This document shows positions 55,656 through 64,000 of a DNA stretch of 64,000 nucleotides, one piece after another. The notes under the pieces were generated by a model. It saw nothing but the letters and a program-made list of their open reading frames with translations. It did no database searches and was not told the DNA's origin. Positions within the stretch are counted from its first letter, which is position 1, and each line of letters begins with the position of its first letter. This DNA comes from Coraliomargarita algicola (GTDB lineage: Bacteria > Verrucomicrobiota > Verrucomicrobiia > Opitutales > Coraliomargaritaceae): assembly GCF_033878955.1 (NCBI RefSeq), contig NZ_CP138858.1, positions 1,550,001 to 1,614,000 of the forward strand. The letters are read 5' to 3'. A program made the position numbers and the translations under genes.

Positions 55656-56363
55656 CTATTCAGCGAACTTTTGTGCTTTGGGCATATTTTGCGGGACAAA
55701 CTTAAAATCAAATTTCTTTCGCAAGTCCTGAGATCTTAGAATAAACACCATCTCACGTGATCTTGCATGGGAATAAATTCGAGTGAAATGTAGTAGCTCA
55801 CCTGCAGGACTACCAAATGCCACTGGAACCATGCCGCCATCCTCCGAGGATTGAGCATCTGTAACCGTAATCTTACCTGTCTCCAATTGAGTCACTTCAT
55901 CCCTGACCTTCACCAACAATTTGGAACCAGTGAAATTAGCAAATCGAAAGGATCCGGGAGGGAAGCCCTCTAACGAATCATCCAAGGCTAATATACTCAG
56001 CGGCATGTCTGGTTTCCGCTCTAATGGAACCACGATAAAAAGAATTTGCTGCGTCCCCTCAACCAGTGGCGACGACCCCACTAGCTTGAAATACCGCTCA
56101 CCCTCCTCATTCACTGCGGGCACAAACAATTCAAACACACTGGCGTTTCTAAAGTAATATTCTTGGGAGCGTTTCCCCTTCCTAAAAGTGATCGGCTTAT
56201 AGGATTTCCCTTCTTTGTAATGTAAGTCCTCCATTGGCAGATCATCCCACATCAGGCAGGTAAATTTTAATCCCGATTCATTTGATTGCGCCACGGCGGA
56301 CACAGCCAGAGTCGAGAGGAAACACAGAAAGACAACTAATTGACTGAAACGATGGGGGTGCAT
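55656..56363 (-). CDS. Secreted protein of unknown function, second of a paralogous pair
   Basis: The 235-aa protein begins at the ATG at 56363; the open frame extends upstream only over the preceding gene. It has a signal peptide (LVVFLCFLSTLAVSAVA). The mature part carries SGLKFTCLMWDDLPMEDL, ITFRKGKRSQEYYFRNASVF, FPPGSFRFANFTGSKLLVKV and FDFKFVPQNMP, a clear paralogue of the downstream protein. It is 23 bases after the Verru_Chthon A gene stop, so in its operon. It may be secreted together with, or be assembled by, the cassette protein; that is inference. Confidence 0.7.
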   Translation of the reverse strand: MHPHRFSQLVVFLCFLSTLAVSAVAQSNESGLKFTCLMWDDLPMEDLHYKEGKSYKPITFRKGKRSQEYYFRNASVFELFVPAVNEEGERYFKLVGSSPLVEGTQQILFIVVPLERKPDMPLSILALDDSLEGFPPGSFRFANFTGSKLLVKVRDEVTQLETGKITVTDAQSSEDGGMVPVAFGSPAGELLHFTRIYSHARSREMVFILRSQDLRKKFDFKFVPQNMPKAQKFAE

Positions 56364-56386
56364 AAGTTCGATTTTAAAGATTCGTT

Positions 56387-59300
56387 TTAATTGAGCTCCT
56401 CGGGAGACAGCCACCTGAAACTCACAATTTTGAAGCGACGACCAAACTGGGAATTCAGAGCATTCAGGGAAGAGGCGGAGGCTGTCGCAGTGTAAGACAA
56501 GGGGTTGGCCAGCTCCTGATCCCATGGTTCGTTATTGGCTGCATCTGTATCCGGATCCACATATTCGGGCACCCGTTGCAACACCGCCTCACAGATTGCT
56601 TTGGAAAGGATGGTGCCCCCATCCAAAGAGCGGCGTTCGCCGTAGGCACGCACACGGAAAGTGTCTGAGCGGGCACTGAGACGTGGCGCGAGCGGTAGTA
56701 GCAAGTTCGCTTGAGTGATGTCTCCAGGTATGCCTGTCGTTGTTTTGCGGTCACCATTAGGAAGTGGATCGGGGAAATACTCAGCAAAAATGCTGCTGGT
56801 ATAATCCGGCTCCACCCCTCCGGCGCCGCTTTGCACCGAACTGTTGATACCAGAAGCCTCGATCGCGGCTTGCAGAGCGCCCATGTAGTGCACATCGGTG
56901 GCGGAACTTCCTCCGACACGGTGATTCACAAAGTCGGACAAACTCATGAAGGGGCCGCGCAGCTTGACCTGATCAACAATAGCCTCGGCCAGATCTTGGA
57001 TCTGACCATCGTCAAGCCGAGACAAGCCCGACCAGTAATTACCCGCACCGCTATCGAATGCTGGCGTTGGGCCTGCAGGAAATGGGACTCCGTTGGTGGT
57101 GTCGCTGCCAGAACCAGCATAGTCCACGTCAAGGTTTCGATTGGCTCGCAATAGCGCAGCCCACGCCTCCACCGAGGTAGAGTTCACATTGAATTGACCG
57201 TCAATCAGACTATAAGCACCCATTTTCAGGTAGCCCTTGCCATTCGTCGTATCATCTAGCTGATCAATGACTTCGGCAACGGTCGTTCCCTCGGGCAAAT
57301 AGGGTCGCAAAACGGGATTCGCATTGGCCGAACGGTAGTCGGCGCTGAAGAACTTTGTCAGCGTATCGCGGAGCGTACCAGTCGCGGAATAGCCAGTAGA
57401 AGAAATGCTATAATCCGGCGCGATGCCCGAAAGGTAGTATCGGTCAAAGAGCGCGTCATTCAGCAACCAAGACGCGTCGGCAGCAGTCACTTCACCAGCG
57501 TTGTCTCCATCTTCTAATTTCCCATACGGCGAGACCGGCTCAATCAATACGCTGGCCCATGAGTTGCCTACGGCGTGGAATGCCTCTGAGGTTTTCGTGG
57601 TGAGCGCAGCGTGTGAAAACTGAGCCATTGAAAACAGTGGGCTCGACGGGATGTCATTAGTGGGTAGGTGCGTGGATCCATAATCTTCAAAACTAGTGCC
57701 CCAATAGGCGTTGCGAATGTTCGGCGGAAAATCAAAACCCATTTCGTCGATGAGCGTGTTGAACCCACCGTCCATACAACGCGCTCGGAACGTATAGTTC
57801 GGATCACATCTGCGATTGAATGAACGCTCGTTGCCTCCCAAGGATGCCGGATTGAATTGCGTAAGAATCTCCACTGGCATGGTGGAGTCGGCAGGCAGGG
57901 CCAAATACGCGGTGGCTCCAAATGGACTCTTCAAACTAAGCTCCGAATCGCTGAAGGTGACGCCATCGGGTGCCAGCTCGATATCGTAATAGGAGTCGTA
58001 GCTAAGGGTGCTCGGCAACAGGGGCACCCAAAAGTCAATGGCTTGAATTTGATCCCCCCAATTATTCCTGTTGCTGAGTTGATTGGCAGCCGTAACTCCA
58101 CTAGGAGGCAGGCCGGTATGGGTTCTATTTGACCATGCAAAGTATGCGCTGCCAACTCCGAGGGTGGCCGTCACCGTATCACCCGGCGCGAGTGGGACGG
58201 TTTCAAATGAAGGACTTTTATTATTACCGATGGGAAACCTCCTAATCGTCAATCCCGAGGTATTGGTAGGCCCTCCACCGATAACCAAACCACTATTCTT
58301 GTTGGTATCTCCTGGAGGAGGTGATGCAGAAACGACCTCTCCTGGTGCTAACGTTAAATTCGAGAGCAGATAGGTAATATTATAGCTAGCACCTGAAGAG
58401 CCGACATAGGCGCTAAAGTTTCTGGGGCCGTAGGTATTCTTGGTGCTGCCGTCAGCCGCCTTAACTTCAAATTTGAGCGTGCCAGAAAAACCTTTTTCCA
58501 TACAAACAGCGAATGTATCGGCTTTAATCGTGCGGTTGTATGGGTTCCATAAGTAAAAAACCGGATCCGCGATTAACTCCAAAAATCCAGCGTTATTCTT
58601 TAAGCTATAGTAACAAACGGAACCTAACAAGACCGGTGCGTAGTTGGATCTCGCGGGCCGATAAATGTATCTCAGATCCATACTCATTTCGCAATTCCAG
58701 GCATTTCTTCCAGAGTTGCTCCGGTCAACCAGGGTTTTCTCTGTCCGACATAACTCACCTAAGGTATGATTTAAATCAAAACTTGAATCAATATTCCGCA
58801 CAGACAGATTAGGGTAATGCGCCCGAGCATTCATTGTGTAATTCCCACTCGAACCCTCCAAGCGTTTATACAAATTGGCATAATCACGTAGCGCCCACCA
58901 GGTCGGCCCCCTCACTGAGGCCCAATGAGGGCTCACGTAGGAATTCGCGATGTCACTGGAAAAGAGCGAACCAGAGCTCGATGTATCACGATACAGAAAG
59001 CGTTCATACACCCCGCGCATCCCTTTGGCCAGTTGCGGCGAGGCCAACCGGTCACTGCCGCCGACAAACTCACCGTCCTGTGCGCTGAATAACGTAGGAA
59101 AGGAAGTCGCGGATACATCCGCCTCACCATCCATTTCAAAAGCCAAGCTTAAGTCACGGCGGAGGCCACCGAGTTTCACATCGGCCATCACTCCCCTGCT
59201 ACCCCAGGTGACGTTGGCTTGCGCATCCTGCAGCCAAGCAGCCGCGTCCACTCCATTGGTCATCGTGCTGGTAATACTTTCAACATCACTAAGCTTTAAA

Positions 59301-60139
59301 ATACCGTCTGCTATTAAGGTAGTGCTGTCACTGCTTAGTGGATACGTAATAGTATCGAACGGCCCAGTCGCACCGGAACCATTCAAAGCGCCATAATCCG
59401 GCCCAGGGGCAGCCGTTAGACGAGACGCTTGGTAGCGCTCGGCACTTAGGTTACTAGGCGCAAGCTCGTTCCATGATAAATCGGCCTTCAGGCTTTCGTC
59501 TTCAACTGCAAAGGCGAAAGCCGTAGTGCCGCCATCCGTCGCATCCACCCGCACTTTTTCGACCTGCACATAGGTCTTGTTGCCGTTGGCATCGGCTGTC
59601 GCTCGTGTCGACAAAACAACTAAATCGCTCGGATCATTTGTATTCACGTCGGTTGCCACATCGTCTAGCGTGGTGGGCAACTCAAACTGCCCTGTCGTGT
59701 CGTTGGCACTGGAGACCAGCCAACCGACAAGCTCGCGCTCATTGGGAGCTTTAGGACTATAGCTAGCTGTGTCCGTTGAGACGGTGTCCGACTTCCAGAC
59801 ACCTGTCCATGAACTTTGGCCTGCAACGGGACTAACGCTCGCCCCAGTTGCGCTCGAACCATCCGGATTAGTGCTTACATGCGCATTGTTTGCATCACCA
59901 AGAATCGCGGCAGCAGCCGTCACTCGTTGATCCGGCCCCGCGACTTCCTGCAACTTACCAATCGCAATGTTGAGGCTCAGCAACGCAGCCTGCTCCGCCT
60001 CTAAACGATGTTTATGCGTTTGCGCGCTCTGAGACTCGACTTGCACCAGAGTAGTTATCGACAAAAGCAAGAGTAGCACAAAAGCCATCAAACTGAGGGC
60101 GATGACGATGGCGAAGCCAGAATTACGAGTGGATTTCAT
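56387..60139 (-). CDS. Verru_Chthon cassette protein A
   Basis: From the ATG at 60139 the protein is 1250 aa; a 40-codon upstream extension is possible but the ATG directly precedes the export signal. The start SGFAIVIALSLMAFVLLLLL with SITTLVQVESQSAQTHKHRLEA is a pilin/PulG-like N-terminal anchor followed by a helical stem, characteristic of TIGR02600 Verru_Chthon cassette protein A. The long remainder contains many Gly/Ser/Asn-rich segments and ends in SFRWLSPEELN. The function of the family is not known; it is thought to be a surface or type II secretion-like component. The usual partners B, C and D are not in the window. It follows the GH95 gene with a 129-base gap. Confidence 0.85.
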   Translation of the reverse strand: MKSTRNSGFAIVIALSLMAFVLLLLLSITTLVQVESQSAQTHKHRLEAEQAALLSLNIAIGKLQEVAGPDQRVTAAAAILGDANNAHVSTNPDGSSATGASVSPVAGQSSWTGVWKSDTVSTDTASYSPKAPNERELVGWLVSSANDTTGQFELPTTLDDVATDVNTNDPSDLVVLSTRATADANGNKTYVQVEKVRVDATDGGTTAFAFAVEDESLKADLSWNELAPSNLSAERYQASRLTAAPGPDYGALNGSGATGPFDTITYPLSSDSTTLIADGILKLSDVESITSTMTNGVDAAAWLQDAQANVTWGSRGVMADVKLGGLRRDLSLAFEMDGEADVSATSFPTLFSAQDGEFVGGSDRLASPQLAKGMRGVYERFLYRDTSSSGSLFSSDIANSYVSPHWASVRGPTWWALRDYANLYKRLEGSSGNYTMNARAHYPNLSVRNIDSSFDLNHTLGELCRTEKTLVDRSNSGRNAWNCEMSMDLRYIYRPARSNYAPVLLGSVCYYSLKNNAGFLELIADPVFYLWNPYNRTIKADTFAVCMEKGFSGTLKFEVKAADGSTKNTYGPRNFSAYVGSSGASYNITYLLSNLTLAPGEVVSASPPPGDTNKNSGLVIGGGPTNTSGLTIRRFPIGNNKSPSFETVPLAPGDTVTATLGVGSAYFAWSNRTHTGLPPSGVTAANQLSNRNNWGDQIQAIDFWVPLLPSTLSYDSYYDIELAPDGVTFSDSELSLKSPFGATAYLALPADSTMPVEILTQFNPASLGGNERSFNRRCDPNYTFRARCMDGGFNTLIDEMGFDFPPNIRNAYWGTSFEDYGSTHLPTNDIPSSPLFSMAQFSHAALTTKTSEAFHAVGNSWASVLIEPVSPYGKLEDGDNAGEVTAADASWLLNDALFDRYYLSGIAPDYSISSTGYSATGTLRDTLTKFFSADYRSANANPVLRPYLPEGTTVAEVIDQLDDTTNGKGYLKMGAYSLIDGQFNVNSTSVEAWAALLRANRNLDVDYAGSGSDTTNGVPFPAGPTPAFDSGAGNYWSGLSRLDDGQIQDLAEAIVDQVKLRGPFMSLSDFVNHRVGGSSATDVHYMGALQAAIEASGINSSVQSGAGGVEPDYTSSIFAEYFPDPLPNGDRKTTTGIPGDITQANLLLPLAPRLSARSDTFRVRAYGERRSLDGGTILSKAICEAVLQRVPEYVDPDTDAANNEPWDQELANPLSYTATASASSLNALNSQFGRRFKIVSFRWLSPEELN

Positions 60140-60268
60140 AGTGGTGTAGCTGCGTGCTTCAGCCGCAGTTCCGATTGTAAGTTGTGGATAGCGCACCAAA
60201 CGCGGGCTAAAGCACCGCGCTACGCTGGATAGCGCACCATTGACAAATACCTTAAGCATACCTCGTTA

Positions 60269-62713
60269 TTAACGCTCCTTCTTAAAACCTTTCACGACTT
60301 CTTCATAGCGGCTGTTAAGCCCAAAGATGTTGGCACTCTTCACAGACGATTTTACAGGATGGATCGCGGCCAGATCGGTGCCTGCAACGGTCGCCCTCAG
60401 TGAGGTATCGGCAGGCAGCTCTACCTGATAAAAGCCATCCGCATTCGTCCGCAGCGAGACGGATTGTACGATGCCCCCAGAGTCGATAATGGCGAATTGA
60501 GGATCGAGCATTTCCATTTTAAATGTCAGTTGACGCGCACGTTTAGGCGAATCAATCTGGACATAAATTAATTGTCCCTCGCTGCGATCAGCACTCACGG
60601 TCGCACCGCCTTGACAAAGCAAGGAACGGAAATGCGCATCCTTCCACGATGACGGCACACCGGGCATGATACGGATGGTATCCCCCCAGCTCTGCAACAG
60701 CATATCGTGAATCGCAGTGGCTGCCGAGAAGGGGCTCTCGATCACCGGGTTACCTTCGGCATACATCGTAGTGCACGACACGTTATTGAACGGCAACATT
60801 CTCAAATAGCTAAGAGCGGTATCGCCGTCATTTAGCGAGGCATACATCGAGGCCGCCCCAGTGCAAGTGTAGCCAGTCACAGATCTCGCAGTATCTTTTT
60901 TATTGTCCAAATTCTGGGTAATCCTCAACCAATGATCGACCGAGCGTTTCAGTAGGTCGCGATCCTTATCTGGCGTCAAATCATACAAGGGATAGAACGC
61001 AAGTAGGTGCGAGTAGTGCCGGTGTGCTTTATCAAATGGAATGTCGCGACCGATCCGCAGGCCAGTTTCATCTACCTGATAGTCCGTCAAATTGTCCAGC
61101 AAGTGCTGCCATGCCGCCGCCTTCGGATCGTTCAATTGATGCTCGCGGTTGATATCGAGTAGAGTTTCAGCCGCCCACTTCGTTAACGCGATGGTGTAGT
61201 TGATATCCACCCCCCTTCCGCCGGGATACTCCGGCGACCATGTGTTCTTAAAATGAATATTACCATCCCCAAGATCGATCGGATGCTCTTCGATGTAACG
61301 CAGGTTTGTATTGAGCGCACGCTTGAGTAACGGAAAGAGATCGTCCCGCATTTTATTGGCATTATCCGCATAGCGACATTGCAGCCAGTAATCGTGCAGC
61401 AGCCAGATCATGTGATCCGCCACACTTTTCCCTACGGGAGCCACCATGTCCGCAGGAAAGATCGTTCCCGCATTTAGGCAATCCTCACGCCAGTCCTCTG
61501 GCACGTTGGTGATCAAATTATGCGTATATTGGTCGGTCTTGTTCACCAATGAAGCTCCCACCTCCAAGCGATTCGCGGTGAGATGTGTCCAATACGTGAG
61601 CTGCACGTTTAAGTCCGTCCAGATCATTGGCCAAAACCCTGGCTGATACCAAGGCCCCATCACATCCAGCATCATACCATTAGAGCGCGTCGCCGATGCA
61701 AATTTATACATTTGCAGCCAGTAGAACTGCTCCCAGAAATCATCCGAAATCGAAACAAAACTCTGTGGATAATACGCATTCCACCAACGCTCGTGATTCG
61801 ACAGGTAAGTGCCCTTCTCGACTTCTTGGAGTCCGCGGCGCATATCTGCCTTCACTTGAGGCAGCGCCTCGCCCATTGCCTGCGAAAACGCGATGGAACC
61901 AACCAAGGTCTTCGAGCGATCGGTAGTATCTTCGATTACTTTCCATGCGGTGATTAATTCGCCCGACTCCGCATAGAGTTCTTGACGGCTGATATTCCCA
62001 TTCGGGTTGAGCGAAACCTCGACTTCGGGTGCCTTCGGATACGGCATCGAAGTAAAGCCTTTATCGATCCCAGTCACTTCCTCCCCATTGGCGATTTTAC
62101 GCGCCGCATTGCGATCACAGACGCGGCGCGGATAGGAATGCGCCTCTTGAGGCTGCCACTCAAAGTCCACCGCCTCATCGCCTTCGGCAGTCACTTTAAA
62201 GTAAAAGGAGTCAAACTCCGCATGCACCACACTTTCGATTTGGTAACTGCCCACCGACGTTTGAACCGTGCCCACCAATTTGGCATTCCACAAATCCAAG
62301 CGCCAATCCACTCCCGTCACATCACCTTTAGAGCGAATTCGATAAAAACCAATTGGCAGACGCCCACGGTAAATCCAGGTATGGTCGCGCCCGTCTACAG
62401 GTGGCCGATTGTCATTATAATCACCACGACCGACGTGAAGGGAGAGCACATTCTTATCATTGGTCGCCTCTGGGTTTTTGAAACCCGCCTTTTCTTGAAA
62501 CAGCATCAGCCCGAGCATACCATTGCCAAGATACGGTGCCTGCAGCCAGTCCGTGGGCGCTTCATTCTCCCACTTCATATCCTGCCTGCCAATAAAGGAC
62601 GGCCAATCAATGGGCGGCGTGTTCGCGGAGGAGACAGCGTCCTCATATGCCGAGCAAGCAGATAAAGTGAGCAGAAAGAGTGCAGATGAAACGATTTGAA
62701 TAAGATGTTTCAT
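60269..62713 (-). CDS. GH95-like lipoprotein (alpha-L-fucosidase/galactosidase family)
   Basis: The 814-aa protein has a lipobox (LLTLSACS, Cys20), so it is likely anchored in the envelope. GH95 marks: YLGNGMLGLMLFQEK in the N-terminal beta domain, PMIWTDLNVQLTYW (Asp367, Asn369), NTWSPEYPG (Glu495), KAHRHYSHLLAFYPLYDLTP close to the HRHLSHL consensus, ASLNDGDTAL and MLLQSWGDTIRIMPGVP. It is distantly similar to the 51003-53303 protein. It likely acts on alpha-linked fucose or galactose in a sulfated polysaccharide. Operator B is 128 bases upstream of its ATG. It begins an operon with the Verru_Chthon A gene and the two paralogous secreted proteins. Confidence 0.85.
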   Translation of the reverse strand: MKHLIQIVSSALFLLTLSACSAYEDAVSSANTPPIDWPSFIGRQDMKWENEAPTDWLQAPYLGNGMLGLMLFQEKAGFKNPEATNDKNVLSLHVGRGDYNDNRPPVDGRDHTWIYRGRLPIGFYRIRSKGDVTGVDWRLDLWNAKLVGTVQTSVGSYQIESVVHAEFDSFYFKVTAEGDEAVDFEWQPQEAHSYPRRVCDRNAARKIANGEEVTGIDKGFTSMPYPKAPEVEVSLNPNGNISRQELYAESGELITAWKVIEDTTDRSKTLVGSIAFSQAMGEALPQVKADMRRGLQEVEKGTYLSNHERWWNAYYPQSFVSISDDFWEQFYWLQMYKFASATRSNGMMLDVMGPWYQPGFWPMIWTDLNVQLTYWTHLTANRLEVGASLVNKTDQYTHNLITNVPEDWREDCLNAGTIFPADMVAPVGKSVADHMIWLLHDYWLQCRYADNANKMRDDLFPLLKRALNTNLRYIEEHPIDLGDGNIHFKNTWSPEYPGGRGVDINYTIALTKWAAETLLDINREHQLNDPKAAAWQHLLDNLTDYQVDETGLRIGRDIPFDKAHRHYSHLLAFYPLYDLTPDKDRDLLKRSVDHWLRITQNLDNKKDTARSVTGYTCTGAASMYASLNDGDTALSYLRMLPFNNVSCTTMYAEGNPVIESPFSAATAIHDMLLQSWGDTIRIMPGVPSSWKDAHFRSLLCQGGATVSADRSEGQLIYVQIDSPKRARQLTFKMEMLDPQFAIIDSGGIVQSVSLRTNADGFYQVELPADTSLRATVAGTDLAAIHPVKSSVKSANIFGLNSRYEEVVKGFKKER

Positions 62714-62841
62714 ATTAGTGGGGCATTCTTAGAGTAAAAAGGGGAGATAGATTGAGCGGAGAACACGTGAATTTTCTACTTCTTGCGATTTAGCACGACG
62801 ACAACATGCTACATACTATAGTTTCTCTGACAGTTTGTCTC

Positions 62842-62859
62842 GTCACCTAATTAGGTGAT
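62842..62859. promoter_or_regulatory. Regulon B operator, site 3 (GTCACCTAATTAGGTGAT)
   Basis: An 18-bp palindrome with a single changed base at the last position, 128 bases upstream of the GH95-like lipoprotein start. No gene is seen in the remaining 62714-63248. Confidence 0.75.
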
Positions 62860-63273
62860 AGAGATACCCAAGTTGACTCACAAATGGTGACACCGGAGAA
62901 CCTATCCATCTTTAGACTATATTCAGTTTCACGCTCTCAATAAAGAGTCTTTCCATAAGAGTATGTGATTTCGTAGCTTGTGCTGCTTGGCCCGAATTGA
63001 GTTTGGATTGCGGTGCCCGTGCATCCAACCTAGTAACCTACGACCTTCTCCCCTGAGAGGATCCTCTCTGCGGCAACTAAACGCTGCACCTCGTAGGCAT
63101 CCAATATTGAAGCTCGCTGAGGTCAGAATCATTCTCGCCTCGCCATTCATTCTTGTAAAAGGCGTGATAGAAATGTGTGGCTAATGTGCGCAGAGGATTC
63201 ATCATTTCTTTAATGGAGGAGCCCTTCAGAGTTGGCAGAAACGACACGCTAGTTCATCGGCACCAGCCTGACT

Positions 63274-64000
63274 TCACGTACCTTGAATCGGCTTCCAGTC
63301 CAGATGCCCGACCGACTGGAGCACTAAGTCCAAATGATCGGCATTCGGAAAACTCATTTCCCCGACCTTCACCCGTTGAAAGTCGTCCACACTTCCAGTT
63401 ACCGGAATTGCAGAGTAAAGATGCTTACCTGGGCCAAAGTAAACAACCATCATGGAATCAATCTCGGTCGCCGAAACCAACAATTCGACAGCGTAACGCC
63501 CGGGGCTCCCGATTTCAAGCGGCCAGCGAATCTTCGTGCCTTTATCATTCCAGCCGACAATCGTGGCCGTAGCGCCCTGCCCTTGGAGTATCGCTTCGCC
63601 CTCAATTTTAGCGTCAGCCGGACGAAAAACTAAGGTGCCGGGAATCATTTGCTCCGATTCTCCCTTTAAAGCAGATCCATATTGAATGCCCCCAACCTCC
63701 TGATCCAAGGTAATCTTCACAATGCTCACGTATGGGTTGCGCTCTTCTTTGGGTATCGTTATCTTAAGGCTACGGGTATCTAAATTCTGGACGAATGGAA
63801 TCGCTTTACCATTCATCGTAGTCACCGATTCCACGTTCTGCGGGAGGCGATTCAGCTCAATGCCCGCATCGTCTGGATTAAAGACATGCAGATAAACATG
63901 GCGACCACGATAGCTTGCGCCGCCCCAGTCGCCATTCAGCCACGGTCCGCCGCGGGTGCCATAAAGCGCCTCCTGGTATTGTGCTGTCCATGGAGCCAAA
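63274..64000 (-). CDS. C-terminal part of a GH29 alpha-L-fucosidase-like protein (truncated by window edge)
   Basis: The frame is open to the window end; about 242 residues are visible. They begin with QEALYGTRGGPWLNGDWGGA, the GH29 site after the barrel, then the beta-sandwich (VYLHVFNPDD, SVTTMNGKAIPFVQ, LKITIPKEERNPYVS) and an extra C-terminal module (IVGWNDKGTKIRWPLEIGS). The frame ends at GHLDWKPIQGT. In a shifted frame the sequence goes on as SRFKVREVRLVPMN to a TAG at 63249-63251; VREVRLVP is what such fucosidases usually end with, so a frameshift near 63310 is possible. Confidence 0.75.
   Translation of the reverse strand, partial: LAPWTAQYQEALYGTRGGPWLNGDWGGASYRGRHVYLHVFNPDDAGIELNRLPQNVESVTTMNGKAIPFVQNLDTRSLKITIPKEERNPYVSIVKITLDQEVGGIQYGSALKGESEQMIPGTLVFRPADAKIEGEAILQGQGATATIVGWNDKGTKIRWPLEIGSPGRYAVELLVSATEIDSMMVVYFGPGKHLYSAIPVTGSVDDFQRVKVGEMSFPNADHLDLVLQSVGHLDWKPIQGT

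Noticed and set aside
63055..63068. 14-bp palindrome GAGAGGATCCTCTC
   Set aside because: It is a single copy far from any start codon and not related to either operator family.
1..64000. CRISPR arrays, tRNA or rRNA genes, phage or integrase modules
   Set aside because: No regularly spaced repeats, no tRNA-like or rRNA-like stretches and no intact mobile genes were found while reading the window.

Overview
The window looks like a piece of a polysaccharide-degrading member of the Verrucomicrobiota, probably a marine Opitutae-type bacterium (Coraliomargarita/Lentimonas-like). This is inferred from a Verru_Chthon cassette protein A homologue, several PEP-CTERM surface proteins, a DUF1559-type pseudopilin, many secreted glycoside hydrolases and sulfatases fused to LamG, CBM and thrombospondin-3-like modules, and paired LacI regulators. 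No rRNA, tRNA or CRISPR was seen.

Layout. (1) 0-6.7 kb, plus strand: the end of a probable FAD-dependent oxidoreductase, a CBM9-like lipoprotein, a Gfo/Idh/MocA dehydrogenase, an SSS symporter and a TIM-barrel hydrolase-like protein. (2) 6.9-9.4 kb: an unrecognised 463-aa protein and a LacI regulator are divergent around a perfect inverted repeat. (3) 9.4-26.9 kb: a beta-galactoside or related utilisation region with an SSS symporter, LamG protein, GH99-like protein, GH2 LacZ, a second LacI, two PEP-CTERM proteins, a beta-helix protein, a pseudopilin and several copies of one LamG-like domain. Six copies of the 14-bp palindrome TGCAGCTTGCTGCA precede its transcription units. (4) 26.9-33.1 kb: two decayed DDE transposases, an intact TRAP transporter operon and decayed sulfatase/DUF6786-like genes. 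(5) 33.2-53.5 kb, minus strand: a likely 20-kb operon of GH95-like, GH29, two GH78, a 53-aa membrane protein, a sulfatase-esterase fusion, a hydrolase-like protein, a broken alpha/beta hydrolase and a GH-like protein with CBM6. (6) 53.6-64 kb, minus strand: a PEP-CTERM protein with a clear terminator, an operon of GH95-like, Verru_Chthon A and two paralogous secreted proteins, and the end of a GH29 fucosidase.

The genes of parts 5 and 6 appear linked by a second operator, GTCACCTAATTAGGTGAC, found before each of the three transcription units. The enzyme set (fucosidase-type GH29/GH95, rhamnosidase-type GH78, sulfatase and acetyl-esterase-like domain) points to a sulfated, perhaps acetylated, fucose- or rhamnose-containing algal polysaccharide. 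The exact substrate cannot be read from sequence alone.

The most interesting signals are the two operator families, which define two local regulons; the surface or pilus-like proteins placed under the same sugar operators as the enzymes; the repeated undescribed accessory domains; the sulfatase-esterase fusion; and the GH95/Verru_Chthon A/paralogue-pair operon.
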